The notes beneath the pieces are model-generated. The model saw nothing but the letters and a program-made list of their open reading frames with translations. It was not told the DNA's origin and did no database searches. The position numbers and the translations under genes were made by a program. A stretch of 64,000 bases of DNA from Dermanyssus gallinae. Its lineage: Eukaryota; Arthropoda; Arachnida; Mesostigmata; Dermanyssidae. Within the stretch, counting starts at the first letter, position 1. Every line of letters starts with the position of its first letter. The stretch is taken from positions 1,712,501 to 1,776,500 of the forward strand of contig QVRM01006416.1 of assembly GCA_003439945.1 (NCBI GenBank), read 5' to 3'. Positions 1-9,935 of this stretch are shown piece after piece.

Positions 1-1
1 G

Positions 2-1099
2 CATCCCCCGGGAGTTTTTTCTATTGCCTACGCAGACGATCTGGCACTGATCGTTACCGCCAGTGACGAGGATTTGCTCGAAGGTACAGCCAACGGAGCC
101 TTGGCGGATATCCGACAACACCTCCGCACGCTTGGCCTCGAACTGGCTTCACAAAAAACGGAAGCAATCCTTCTAAACGGACTGAAGCGTCCTCCACGCA
201 ACCTAAATTTACACCTGGAAGGCCATCCAATAACACCCACGCCCGTGGTCAAGTACCTGGGCGTGATCCTGGATAGAGCTCTCACAGGAACACCTCATGT
301 GCGCTATGCAGCTAAAAAAGCAGCCAAAGCCTCAGCAGAGTTACGGAAAATCCTCCCACGGACCAGAGGGGCAAGCGACTCTCGGCGCCGACTCTTAGCA
401 TCAGTAATAGACAGCATCATGCTATACGCCGCACCCTTATGGAAGCGCACTACTACAAGAGCTACAACACGTCGCCTCCTCAACAAGACCCAAAGACCTA
501 TGGCGCTTAACCTAACACGAGCAAGTCGCACGGCCTCCACAGCAGCTGTACAAGTACTCTCCAGACAAATTCCCTGGGACTTGAGAGTAAAAGAATTGGC
601 ATCAAGAAGCCCTGTAACCAACGTTCTGACGGAGGGCACACTAGTCAGCAGAACCGACACACTAAGCGAATGGAGCCAGCAATGGGAAGCAATCCAGCCG
701 GGCCATCCTGGATATTGGACAAGATCAATACTTCCTGATCTTAAAAAATGGTACAGCCTCAAACACGGCTCGCTTACCTACCCACTCGCGCAACTGTTAA
801 CAGGCCATGGTGCCTGTTTTCAGCAGTACCTACACCGCATCGGTAAAACTGACTCCCCTGTATGCCGCATGTGCAACTCGGGGGAGCCGGATGATGTTAG
901 GCACTGCTATGAGCGGTGCTCCTTCTTCGACACTGAGCGAGAGCTATTGTCCCGGAACCTAGGACTGCAGAACCCCCTGACATGCCAGGCCCTTGTAGAG
1001 GCGCTCCTCAAAGATCACAAATCCTGGATTCTAGTAAGAAGATTCGCACAAGGTATCTCTGAGGCGAAAATAACCGCCGCACAAAGCCGAGCAGCCTAA
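2..1099 (+). CDS. Reverse transcriptase C-terminal part (R1-like), 5' partial
   Basis: The frame is open from the window edge to the stop at 1099, about 365 codons. It opens with the catalytic palm motif AYADDLALIV, so the fingers and the N-terminal endonuclease lie upstream of the window. Next come a YLGVILD motif, the thumb region, and near the C-terminus a zinc-knuckle-like CRMC...H.YERC cluster typical of R1/Jockey ORF2 proteins. No stop or frameshift interrupts it, so this copy is young or was recently active. The first Met at base 74 is internal and is not the true start. It acts in target-primed reverse transcription of its own RNA. Confidence 0.85.
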   Translation, partial: HPPGVFSIAYADDLALIVTASDEDLLEGTANGALADIRQHLRTLGLELASQKTEAILLNGLKRPPRNLNLHLEGHPITPTPVVKYLGVILDRALTGTPHVRYAAKKAAKASAELRKILPRTRGASDSRRRLLASVIDSIMLYAAPLWKRTTTRATTRRLLNKTQRPMALNLTRASRTASTAAVQVLSRQIPWDLRVKELASRSPVTNVLTEGTLVSRTDTLSEWSQQWEAIQPGHPGYWTRSILPDLKKWYSLKHGSLTYPLAQLLTGHGACFQQYLHRIGKTDSPVCRMCNSGEPDDVRHCYERCSFFDTERELLSRNLGLQNPLTCQALVEALLKDHKSWILVRRFAQGISEAKITAAQSRAA

Positions 1100-1190
1100 A
1101 TGGCAAGAAGAGTGGCCAGGCGAAGTAATCTCGAGAAGACAGTACTGCGGCCACCCCCCGTCAAGGGGCAAAGAGGACGACTGGATTTTA

Positions 1191-1207
1191 GTGGGTGCGA
1201 GTCCCAC
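1191..1207 (+). other. 3' UTR hairpin of the R1-like element
   Basis: GTGGG at 1191-1195 can pair with CCCAC at 1203-1207 around a seven-base loop, directly after TTTTA. A matching motif with one G-T pair occurs at 46582-46600 on the other strand, in the 3' UTR of a second element. Conservation between two copies with different coding ends suggests a role in recognition of the RNA 3' end by the reverse transcriptase; that role is inferred. Confidence 0.5.
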
Positions 1208-1265
1208 ACTACCGAGGCTTTAACAACGTCGCCCGGTGTGCATAACGCATTTTACCAGTTACCTC

Positions 1266-1296
<31 letters not shown>

Positions 1297-1300
<4 letters not shown>

Positions 1301-2007
1301 TGCACACGTTGTCGAGAGTCAATTGTCGCTTTTTTGTGTTCTTAATAAATTTCAACGAAATGCTATATATATATATATTTATATATGCACATCTATCGAT
1401 GTATGTAGCAATATAGTACTTGTTAAATGATCGCACAGCAGAGCTGCAACTTTCAAGTTGCACAGTTGCAAGCGGAAACGCTATATATACTAACCAATAG
1501 ACACGCCCCTATAGTCCTGGCAATATTGTCCGTAGCAGCACGGAGCGACTGCCAATGCCAGCAGGACAAGAGAGAGACGTCGTACACGAGGGGCTCGTTG
1601 AAGTCTCCCGCTCAAGGTCTCTGAGCGTGGCGCTGTCAGCGTTAGCGGATCGATTTGCCTTTGGCAGGCAGCAGGTGTCGCCGCCATGTTGTGCTGCTTT
1701 GAGCGGACCTTAACGACGCGTAACGTCTACGACGAATCTGCCACCAGCTTTTCTCGCGCACGCTGAGATCGAGGGTCGATCCCTCTTCCGACAGGTGAAC
1801 ATGGCGCGTCGAATCATCTCGGCTTGACCACACGTGACGTCTAAAGCGGACACCAATCAAAACATCAAAACGGAGAAAAAGAGAGCATGCGAGGGTGAGA
1901 AAGAAAGCCAGAGAGAGAGAAACACATTAGTGATAATTAGCAGTACAAAGTTCAAGCAATCATTTTCACTGTGCTCACTTGCATATATATATATATATAT
2001 ACAATAT

Positions 2008-2046
<39 letters not shown>

Positions 2047-2631
2047 ACGTCCTTCAGTGGAAAAAATCGCAGAGTTTAGTTTAGTGTTAAAAAAAGTATG
2101 TGCGTGGTTATAAATAAGTTGATTCCGCAATTGCCGAAAATTCAAGCTGTTTGGACTTACTCGAGTTGAAATGCAGACGCACCGGTTCTGTGAAAACGAG
2201 CGATCTTTTTGTTTCATCGCAGTAGCTACTATTTAAGAGTGTTTCCAGCTTATCAGTTAAGCAGGACTCTTCTTTGTTCCAGAGGTCTACAAGGCTCTAG
2301 TGGATTGTCAGTGATCATCTATGCGTCATTTGTTTGTGTTAGGATGCTAAGCGTTTTTACGTATGTATAGAGACAAATGGCCTAACATGGTGTTTTTATG
2401 TATACCGCCTTTGTAGGTTAATATGGCAATTTACTGACACACTGATGAACGAGCTGCGCACGGAGAACAGAACAATTATTACTAGGCAAGGAGTGAGGTG
2501 GGTATGCGTACCCGTAATTTGAATGCAAACTTGCTAAAAGCTGAAGGATGGAGGCAAATTAGTTGTGTATTAATCAAAGCCCGGCAAGACATCCAACTAA
2601 ACACAAAACTGGGCATTTTTTCCAAACGTAG

Positions 2632-2632
<1 letters not shown>
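1297..2632. other. Intergenic, no gene recognised
   Basis: AT-rich sequence with a (TA)n tract at 1983-2044 and a GC-richer island at about 1640-1850. The island carries only very short frames; it could be a non-coding first exon or promoter, but nothing confirms this. Confidence 0.4.

Positions 2633-2705
<73 letters not shown>
2633..2705. repeat. (TA)n microsatellite, about 73 bp
   Basis: Uninterrupted TA dinucleotide run. Similar tracts occur throughout the window, and the Tyr-Ile frames that cross them are not genes. Confidence 0.95.
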
Positions 2706-2708
<3 letters not shown>

Positions 2709-2769
2709 AATTTGAAATCTCGGAGTGGCTCTTGCTAATTACAATCTAATACAAAGGAATATATGTATA

Positions 2770-3921
2770 CAGGGTGTTCCTATTTGTGTGTCCAAAACGC
2801 TAGGGTATGGTCAAACTCGGTGAGAAAATCATTTTTGCCAATGGGTGGAAGCCGGGAAAACGTTTTGTTTAGGAGTGAGGATGAAATTTATAAAAGCAGT
2901 TATTCTGTCTTTTTTCTCCTACATAGTTGTGCAAAATCTACGTTTGCGAGAGAACCAGTCAGCGCACAAAGGAACCGATCATACCGGCGTGTTTGGCGGA
3001 ATATTCTGCACAATAAAGTATACATTACTAACTTGCGTAGCAAAAAGCGAATAGCCAAATTAAGGAAAGTCATAAAAAGTCAAAATGTTACGTTAACGCT
3101 TTTTTGTGCAACATCGTAATTTTTTCCATTACGACCAAAAATGCACGTTTAAAAGACTACTCTCAGGCAATAGCAGATTTAATGCCCACTACATTCGTAC
3201 CAAAGTGATGGTGCTGCGTTACGTAGTTGCCAAGTGACTAAGCTTTTTGACAGTCATATCGAAAGCGAAGGCATGCATACTTGCATAGGGTGTATGAGAA
3301 AGTTAGGAACATATTTTGAGGTTTGGTAGAACTCAGCAAGAGAATCATTTTTTCTAATGGAAAGAGGGGGCGGAAACGTCTTGGCAAAATGCTACGGTTC
3401 TGGACGTGAAAACTTCAACGTGAAACATAACAGCTATGACTGTCGAAAAAGCTAAGTCACTTGGCAACTACGTAACGCAGCACCATCACTTTGGTACGAA
3501 TGTAGTGGGCATTAAATCTGCTATTGCCTGAGAGTAGTCTTTTGGACGTGCATTTTTGGTCGTAATGGAAAAAATTACGATGTTGCACAAAAAAGCGTTA
3601 ACGTAACATTTTGACTTTTTATGACTTTCCTTAATCTGGCTATTCGTTTTTTGTTACGCAAGCTAGTAATGTATACTTTATTGTGCAGAATTTTCCGCCA
3701 AACACGCCGGTATGATCGGTTCCTTTGTGCGCTGACTGGTTCTCCCGCAAACGTAGATTTTGCACAACTATGTAGGAGAAAAAAGACAGAATAACTGCTT
3801 TTATAAATTTCATCCTCACTCCTAAACAAAACGTTTTCCCGGCTTCCACCCATTGGCAAAAATGATTTTCTCACCGAGTTTGACCATACCCTAGCGTTTT
3901 GGACACACAAATAGAAACACC

Positions 3922-3924
<3 letters not shown>
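2770..3924. mobile_element. Fold-back (long inverted repeat) DNA element, 1155 bp
   Basis: The element begins CAGGGTGTTCC and ends with its inverse, GAAACACCCTG, and is flanked by TA on both sides (2768-2769 and 3925-3926), the target duplication used by Tc1/mariner-type transposases. The arms are about 490 bp each (2770 to about 3258, and about 3433 to 3924), nearly perfect inverse copies around a loop of about 175 bp. The loop, at about 3285-3410, carries a diverged copy of the element's own outer end (AGGGTGT, then similar words in the same order). No transposase frame is present, so it is non-autonomous. A diverged relative lies at 26481-27590. Confidence 0.85.
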
Positions 3925-3959
<35 letters not shown>

Positions 3960-4080
3960 TAATTCTAATGACTCTTGCTAATTACAATCTAATACAAAGG
4001 AATATATATATATATATATATATATGTGTTTGTGTTAATTTGAAATCTCGGGAAGACTCATCCTGCTATTTATGAACCAT
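3925..4080. repeat. (TA)n tract and duplicated flank of the fold-back element
   Basis: TA runs at 3925-3956 and about 4005-4025. Between and after them, two pieces of the left flank recur: the segment at 2726-2762 reappears at about 3969-4008, and the words at 2706-2724 reappear at about 4034-4052. The order of the two pieces is swapped relative to the left flank. Confidence 0.7.
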
Positions 4081-5129
4081 CGCCCTCTATTTGTGATCTG
4101 ATACTTGAACTCTGCGCTAATAAAAACAAACTTAAGCAAGGTCATGTTCTGCTACATCTGACAACGACATTTGTAGCACATGAAACAACAATAACAACAA
4201 CAACAACAAACACGATAGCACCTTACCCCACCAGTTAAAATCGAGAGAAAAACTTCAAAGTATCGTTCAATATTTGCATGCCAACCAGAAAGACGCGCGT
4301 TTTTGCGACTCGCGACTAAAGTCGCTAAAATGTTCTAGGTAGAGAGGGAGGGGGAAATGTCTATATGCTCGACTTTTCCTGCTTCGTGTCCGTTTTGCTG
4401 TTGTGGTGGTTGTCGTTGATGTGGTGGTGGTAGTAGTAAAGGTGGCTATTGTTGCTGCTGCAGCTGGTGCTGTTTTCCTTTTCATTTTCTACAAACAAAG
4501 AAACAAGTGTAAACAAGGACAGCCGTTGCTGTTGTTGTTCCACGAGCTATGCAAACATTGTGACGCCCGATAACAGAAACCGCGAGGGACTGGCTCCAAT
4601 CAACTGGAACTGCCCGTTCTTCGCTGGTTAACAAGGCACATGTCATGCTTGGTACTGCTGACCCATAGTCGTCGTCGTCGCCGCCGCTGCTGCTATGCCG
4701 GTGGGGCTGAGGCGCCCCCGGTTACCCCCGGGTTGCGGGGGGAGGGGAGCAGCGTGTAGCCGTCACGATCAAGACCAAGCTGTGTTATACCCCCTCCCAG
4801 TTCTAGCCTGGTCCAGGTGCCCTTCTAGGCGCGTGACCTCGTGCTAAAGTGACCCATACCGCCACAGTTTGGCAGCTGAGCCGGCGATACTCCGAGGAAG
4901 GACGGCGTCCTTGTCACTGCTGCCGGTATTAATCGCTGGCCGCGTTGCGACGACGAATACGCTTTACGTTAGCTTTAAGCCAGTGTCGTTATGCCGCCTA
5001 CCCCTAGGTATCTAGTTAAACAATAAGTTAACACAACGAATATCATAAAACATTATCGGATTTTATCTCAAGTCGCCTGCGTCGCCTTCGTGTGCATGTA
5101 TCTATATGTTTTGCGGAAGCAATCTATCT

Positions 5130-5130
<1 letters not shown>
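4081..5130. other. Intergenic, low-complexity and GC-rich island
   Basis: Contains CAA repeats (about 4185-4212), GTT/GGT-type triplets (4390-4540), a CGT/CCG run (4665-4700) and a strongly GC-rich segment at 4700-4960 with a CCCCCGGTTACCCCCGGG palindrome-like core. No convincing coding frame. The GC-rich block may be the 5' part of a retroelement or a CpG-like promoter; neither can be shown. Confidence 0.4.
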
Positions 5131-5170
<40 letters not shown>

Positions 5171-5182
5171 AATATGTATAAA

Positions 5183-5245
<63 letters not shown>

Positions 5246-5252
5246 TATATAA

Positions 5253-5306
<54 letters not shown>

Positions 5307-5320
5307 ATATATATATATCT
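5131..5320. repeat. Compound (TA)n microsatellite
   Basis: Several long TA runs separated by TTTAAATATGTATAAAATATG-like interruptions. Confidence 0.95.
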
Positions 5321-6339
5321 CCTTGCGTATATTGGATGTGTGTGTCTGGCAAGTTGAAGATGTAGCAGTGCTGCATCCATTTCACCAGGCAGGTAGCTTA
5401 AAATGAGAGAGTTGAATAATAGAGCATATCTTGGCGCATCAGAAGGCAGTCTCGGCGTTGGCGCCTATCGCATTGCTCTGAGAGGGCCGACAAATAGTTA
5501 GTAAAGTATCATATTAGAACTCTTCTTCTGTATGAAATTGGAAAGAAGGCTGTAGAAATGTTGAGGTTCACGGGAAATGTGGCTTCGTCTTTAGAAAATT
5601 GTTCGGACTTTTTAGCAAACATACGCTCCGGGGACGGTTCCAAGAATTATGCTGTAAAGGCTTTAACTTGGACGAAAAAGAAAGTCTAGCACATCTTCAG
5701 AACTAGAGGAAGAAGCAACTTATTGCGCATTACGCAACGATTCTCTTTTTCCACTTGATTGTTAAACTTTAACGAGTTAAAAACAGGTTGACACTCGTCC
5801 GGAATTTATTTGAGTAAAATTTTTAAATTAAATTTAATAATTATAAAAATATATTTTTAAATTAACTTAGTGCGGGCACTTTCACCAGCAGTTTTAGCCT
5901 CTAAAAGCAATCACACGAGTCGGAAATTTCAGCAGCTTAACAACCGTTTGATTTCAAAAAAAATTATTTTGAGACCCTGCATGCAAGATGCACAATGAGA
6001 TTAGCTTTTTATTTTGCATGTCGTGGCACATTCTGCCATTGTTCGTAACCAAAAAAACGTGCAAATATTTAGCCATGCTTAATGTATTTGGTACGTCTAT
6101 ACACTTTAGGACTGATTTTTCTACAAGATTGCCACGTGCGCTACCCTGTAAAGAACAGTAGGTTCCGACGCGGTGCAGAAACCGTGTTTTACGCGAATTT
6201 GATGGATTGTGCTTGTGCGAGTGGACACAGTTGTGTCCAATTTCTAGTATGGGTTCGCGTAAGGGGTAAACATACATATGCTAGTTTTTGGCGACTGTTC
6301 TGGACTACAATTTGTTTCATCCGGCGTAACACAAAACCA
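5321..6339. other. Intergenic, nothing recognised
   Basis: AT-rich unique-looking sequence; frames of up to about 107 codons have no recognisable motif or splice context. Confidence 0.4.
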
Positions 6340-7290
6340 TTGGCTTGATCTATAAGTCCGTTACGATTGTTCACTCATTTTCGAAGACACATATCGTTAC
6401 AACGGAAAGCTTTTATTGAATGCTGTATTGCCCATTTTGTTCAACTACCTTAGCCTAACGTTTAGGCAAGCTCATGATTCCATCCCTCCAGAAGGTGGCG
6501 GCCCGGCTTCCGAAGTTATGGTCTATATACGTTTTAGCACCATCCAAAGAAAACATTTTTTGCCATTAAGGGAATTTAAAGAGACCGAAACGGATGCTAA
6601 TCCGATGGAGCAAGGTCAGGACTATACGCAGAATGAACCATATTAATTCTATTGGTGGTGAGCAAAGATGTGTCTTGCGTTGACGTGGTGGAAAGTTACT
6701 CCTCGTCTGTTCGCCGATTTTGGCCGCTTCTGGTCAATTGCCCTCTTCAAGTTGTCCAGTTTTTAACAGTTACTCCCTTTGCATCTTACCAAACACTTAA
6801 CATTTTTCCTCCTATGGGGTCCTGGCTTGAAAGTTGTTTGAAGCCCGCTCCCACTCTTAAGCCTCGCCCTTCTGCGGACAACGTTTTTTTAAAGTATCCA
6901 CTTCCCATCCTCTGTCACCTGATGTGAAGAAAGGGGCGTTTTTCGTTTTTTTATGAATCGCGCTGATCGCATTCTAGCACACGCTTCTCCAATTGGCGAT
7001 TGCTGATCGCGTGCGGCACCCATACATTCAACTTGCTGACGAATCCCTGGATGCCTTTGAGCGGATGTGTATCGTACATCGAAAATGGCCACAATCTCGC
7101 GCAGCAAGAGGTGCGGGTTTTTTTCAATCACTGTTATAGGGCTACTACTTCCGAACTGTCTTTTTTGTTACTGTCTCTCCGTCATACGCTTTTCATTTCT
7201 TAGTTACGACCTGTTTGCACAATTTTCTTTCCGCAAATAAAAATCATTAAAAACCGAAAATGCACATTTAGCTCTGCCATTTTCACTTGA
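6340..7290 (-). mobile_element. mariner relic, lineage 1
   Basis: On the minus strand a degraded mariner transposase can be read in pieces from about 7250 down to 6415. In order: a helix-turn-helix remnant (EKNPHLLLREI), a degenerate first catalytic region ending EDGKWIL where the family has TGDEKW, a GVTFHHVNAR segment where the family has HHDNARPH (the second catalytic Asp is changed to Val), and the C-terminal RDGIMSLP..KVVEQNGQY block. Several frameshifts and stops separate the pieces. The terminal repeats are too decayed to place, so the borders are approximate. The protein once moved the element by cut-and-paste into TA sites; this copy cannot be active. Confidence 0.75.
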
Positions 7291-8099
7291 GCGTTACAGT
7301 TAGATAGATATGCGTGAGTTAGATAGTCGAATGAATTCCACGGTATACTACAGCGCAGGTCTGCTCTTACCAAAAATGCAAATACACATTCGAATCCCTC
7401 CCCCCCCGGGTCTGCGCAGTGCAGGGCACGTAACCCTCAGACCGGACATATGGATCAACCTAATCTATACACGTCCATTGCACACATCTCTTTCTCTCTA
7501 TAAGTCTCGACTACATGTTAGATGCAAACAACTATTCTGCTTATATATGTAAACGTTTACTTGTATAAGTACTGAGTCTTAAATAAATAAACGTTGTGCA
7601 TACTATCGAGCGGCACTTCTGGATTGGATTAAATTTCGAACGCAAAGTGGGTTGCGGCATTGCGTCACGCAAATGCGGTGTTGAGTTTGCCAATTACCAG
7701 CTATCTTATTTACACATGATGATGCCGACCGCTGCGTTGTTAGCAAGCTCACAGCAGTCTTGTCACAACAGCAGACAATCGTCACAGCCCAATAGTTATT
7801 ATTATTGCTGGAGCAGTAATAGAATCCTTCAAGCGGCAATGTTTCTGTCGTGGCTTGAATCGTCTGTTCTTCTTTCAACAAGCACCTCGTGTGGCGTTTC
7901 TGGGCCCTTATTACAGACTAACTTCCTTGGGGTTGGGATCTCCGTCCTCGATCTGATTACAGCTGCGCGCGTTCCCCGCTGCGGCCGTATACAGGCAACA
8001 ACATTGTTTGTCATAGCCACATCAAGCCAACGTTGACCGCACGTCTCTTGGAGCATTTCTTAGTCACATTGGAAGCTTAAGTTTAAACATTTTATTAAG
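7291..8099. other. Intergenic, one unclassified frame
   Basis: Holds an open frame of 146 codons (7596-8036, +) that resembles no family I know and lacks coding-like composition. Treat as non-coding unless transcripts support it. Confidence 0.3.
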
Positions 8100-8270
8100 G
8101 AGGTTGTTTTTAATTCTAGACTAGCCTCCGCCTCCTACGGGCTTGGAACGTAACCTGAGGTATATCTTCAACGCACCGAGGGCCGGACATGTTAAGATAT
8201 CTAGAGTTTCTTCAACAGTTCTTGTAGCAGCATGGCCGCTGACTCTCAGCGGTATGGTTTATCATCATAG
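8100..8270 (+). repeat. Dispersed repeat, family D1 copy 1
   Basis: The segment is repeated as its reverse complement at about 30170-30350 and in part at 49345-49425. Shared words include GGCCGGACATGTTAAGATATCTAGAGT-like sequence, GGCCGCTGACTCTCA and TTTTTAATTCTAGA, in matching order. No frame is visible; family unknown. Confidence 0.65.
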
Positions 8271-8835
8271 GGAGCTGTGAATGCCAGAGTTTTGTTGGCT
8301 GCAGTTTTTTCGAATATATATTACCGTTGTTCGATCCCAGACGAACGTATTGTGCGTCGCAATTAACAATTCGATACTGGATGCCTTTGATGATGCTGAA
8401 TTATCACAGTGCTTCACACAGTGATAATTAATCACGTTTAGAGATATTCCTACATTGTATCATATTCATCGCATCATACATATATAAATCTATATTTAAT
8501 TAAAAAAAAATATTTTGTATAACTAAATATTATGATATTATTAAAGGATGTAATTATATTACTTGTGGAGTTTAAGTTATCCGAATTACAAAATACATGT
8601 TGAATAGAAAATATTTAATGATAAATAATATATAAACAATTAAAATCAGATCTTTTCAAGCAAACAAATTATTATATATATTAGTGTTGCATTTCTTACT
8701 TTACTGTCGTAAACGCTCATTTACTGCTGTTATTATTATCACTGTGGTCGTTGTCGCCGCCGCTGTTGCTTTAGGTTATGTTAGTATTGACGATGTTCGA
8801 ATTCATTTCGAGATCCTGATTTATATTGATATGGT
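8271..8835. other. AT-rich intergenic, nothing recognised
   Basis: A strongly AT-rich stretch with no frame of note; a short GTC/GCC triplet run lies at about 8745-8770. Confidence 0.4.
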
Positions 8836-8945
8836 ATATTAACACCCAGGTTAGGTAAATTATAAACAAGTAAATCAGTCTCAATTAGTGGTTCTTCTAT
8901 AATACATCACCGGATCTTCTCTCGTCTTGCGATCGTGAGTTAGCC
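8836..8945 (-). repeat. Solo 3' end of the (AAT)n-tailed non-LTR family
   Basis: Its reverse complement matches the 3' UTR of the element ending at 20190: the ACCCAACCTGGGTGTTAATA block, then ATCAGTGG..TCACCGGATCTTC and the last C-terminal bases. It is therefore a severely 5'-truncated insertion of the same family, in reverse orientation. Confidence 0.6.
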
Positions 8946-9099
8946 TCGGAGTTAGCCTGAGTTAGTTATCACCTCATCAAATAGCAACAGCGTACATAAT
9001 CTAAATGTTTGGACAGACAGGGACAAAGCTTCCGTACCTCATGGTATACCAAAAGCAGGCCAAAGGCAGCTGTCACATTAATACGTATGATACAAATTC

Positions 9100-9560
9100 C
9101 AGAAAATCATACGGTTCGACTATCTAACTATTGACGTAGGCGACAAAAACGTCTAAACGTGTCGTACATCTGTTTCGTTATATTTAGCTAGGATAATGAT
9201 AACACCACAAAATGGTTGAATTTCTAAACGGCAAGGGACTCGCGACTGGCTTAGAGACCCAAAGCAACATACTCCGCAAATGGGACGGACGATGACATAG
9301 CATACATCAAGCACGGTCTGTCTGGGTTATAGATGCCGTCACAAAAATATACATGAGTATATACAAAACAGTACTCCTCAATTAATTACAGGTTATATAA
9401 AACGGTACTAGATATTGAGAAACATCCGGTAGGCATTTCTTTAAAACTAGTGAACCTTCAGCCCATAAAACAATTTTCAGAAGAACTGTATAAGATTTGA
9501 ATGGATGGTAATGCACTATTTCTTGTATTCAAACATCTGTGCTCTCACCACACTCATTGT
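9100..9560. repeat. Repeat A (upstream part of the cuticle-gene unit), copy 1
   Basis: Matches 32460-32930 and, for its first part, 38190-38460. Examples are AACATCCGGTAGGCATTTCT (9423 and 32805) and GAATTTCTAAACGG..AAGGGACT (9218 and 38410). It precedes cuticle genes 1, 2 and 3 at comparable places, so it belongs to the duplicated unit. Confidence 0.65.
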
Positions 9561-9567
9561 TTGTCCG

Positions 9568-9569
<2 letters not shown>

Positions 9570-9630
<61 letters not shown>
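9570..9630. repeat. (TA)n microsatellite
   Basis: Pure TA run located where a SINE2 copy sits in the matching place upstream of gene 2. Confidence 0.95.
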
Positions 9631-9633
<3 letters not shown>

Positions 9634-9866
9634 ACTGCACAGCGGGTGTAAAACGCGATTCTGTCAACAGCGGCATAATAGTAGGTAAGAAGTTAATGGA
9701 CAGAACACATTTTTGTTTTAGCGGCTTTCCTCATCTCATCTACTAAGCGCCGTCAAGCTTAGAAAAATCCCCTTTAGTAGCTTTCGTCTCGCAATTTTTC
9801 ACGGTTCTCTGTTCTTTCGGTTTTTGTCGCGCCTCGGACAACAATTTCGCCGCTAAAGTGTGCCAC

Positions 9867-9873
9867 TATATAA
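9867..9873 (+). promoter_or_regulatory. TATA box of cuticle gene 1
   Basis: CTATATAACGG, conserved in all four cuticle genes at the matching place. An initiator-like TCACTT follows about 30 bases later, and the start codon is 69 bases downstream. Confidence 0.7.
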
Positions 9874-9935
9874 CGGTTCATGTCACGGTTGACAAGTCAC
9901 TTGGCATCGTTCAGTGTTCGCTGTTGGCCCGTTAC

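Larger units (their letters stand above)
1..1296 (+). mobile_element. R1-like non-LTR retrotransposon, 3' end with poly(A) tail
   Basis: The 3' part of a LINE-type element whose 5' part lies outside the window. It comprises the end of the reverse transcriptase frame (to 1099), a 3' UTR of about 170 bases, and a run of about 28 A at 1269-1296 that is the retrotransposition tail. The 3' UTR contains a short hairpin at 1191-1207 (GTGGG pairing with CCCAC). The same motif recurs in the reverse-strand element at 46.5 kb. R1-clade membership is inferred from the reverse transcriptase style and this UTR; R1 elements often insert in rDNA, but no rDNA is visible here. Confidence 0.85.

Noticed and set aside
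5068..5406. Tyr-Ile repeat frames in (TA)n tracts throughout the window
   Set aside because: Translation of dinucleotide repeats, not genes.
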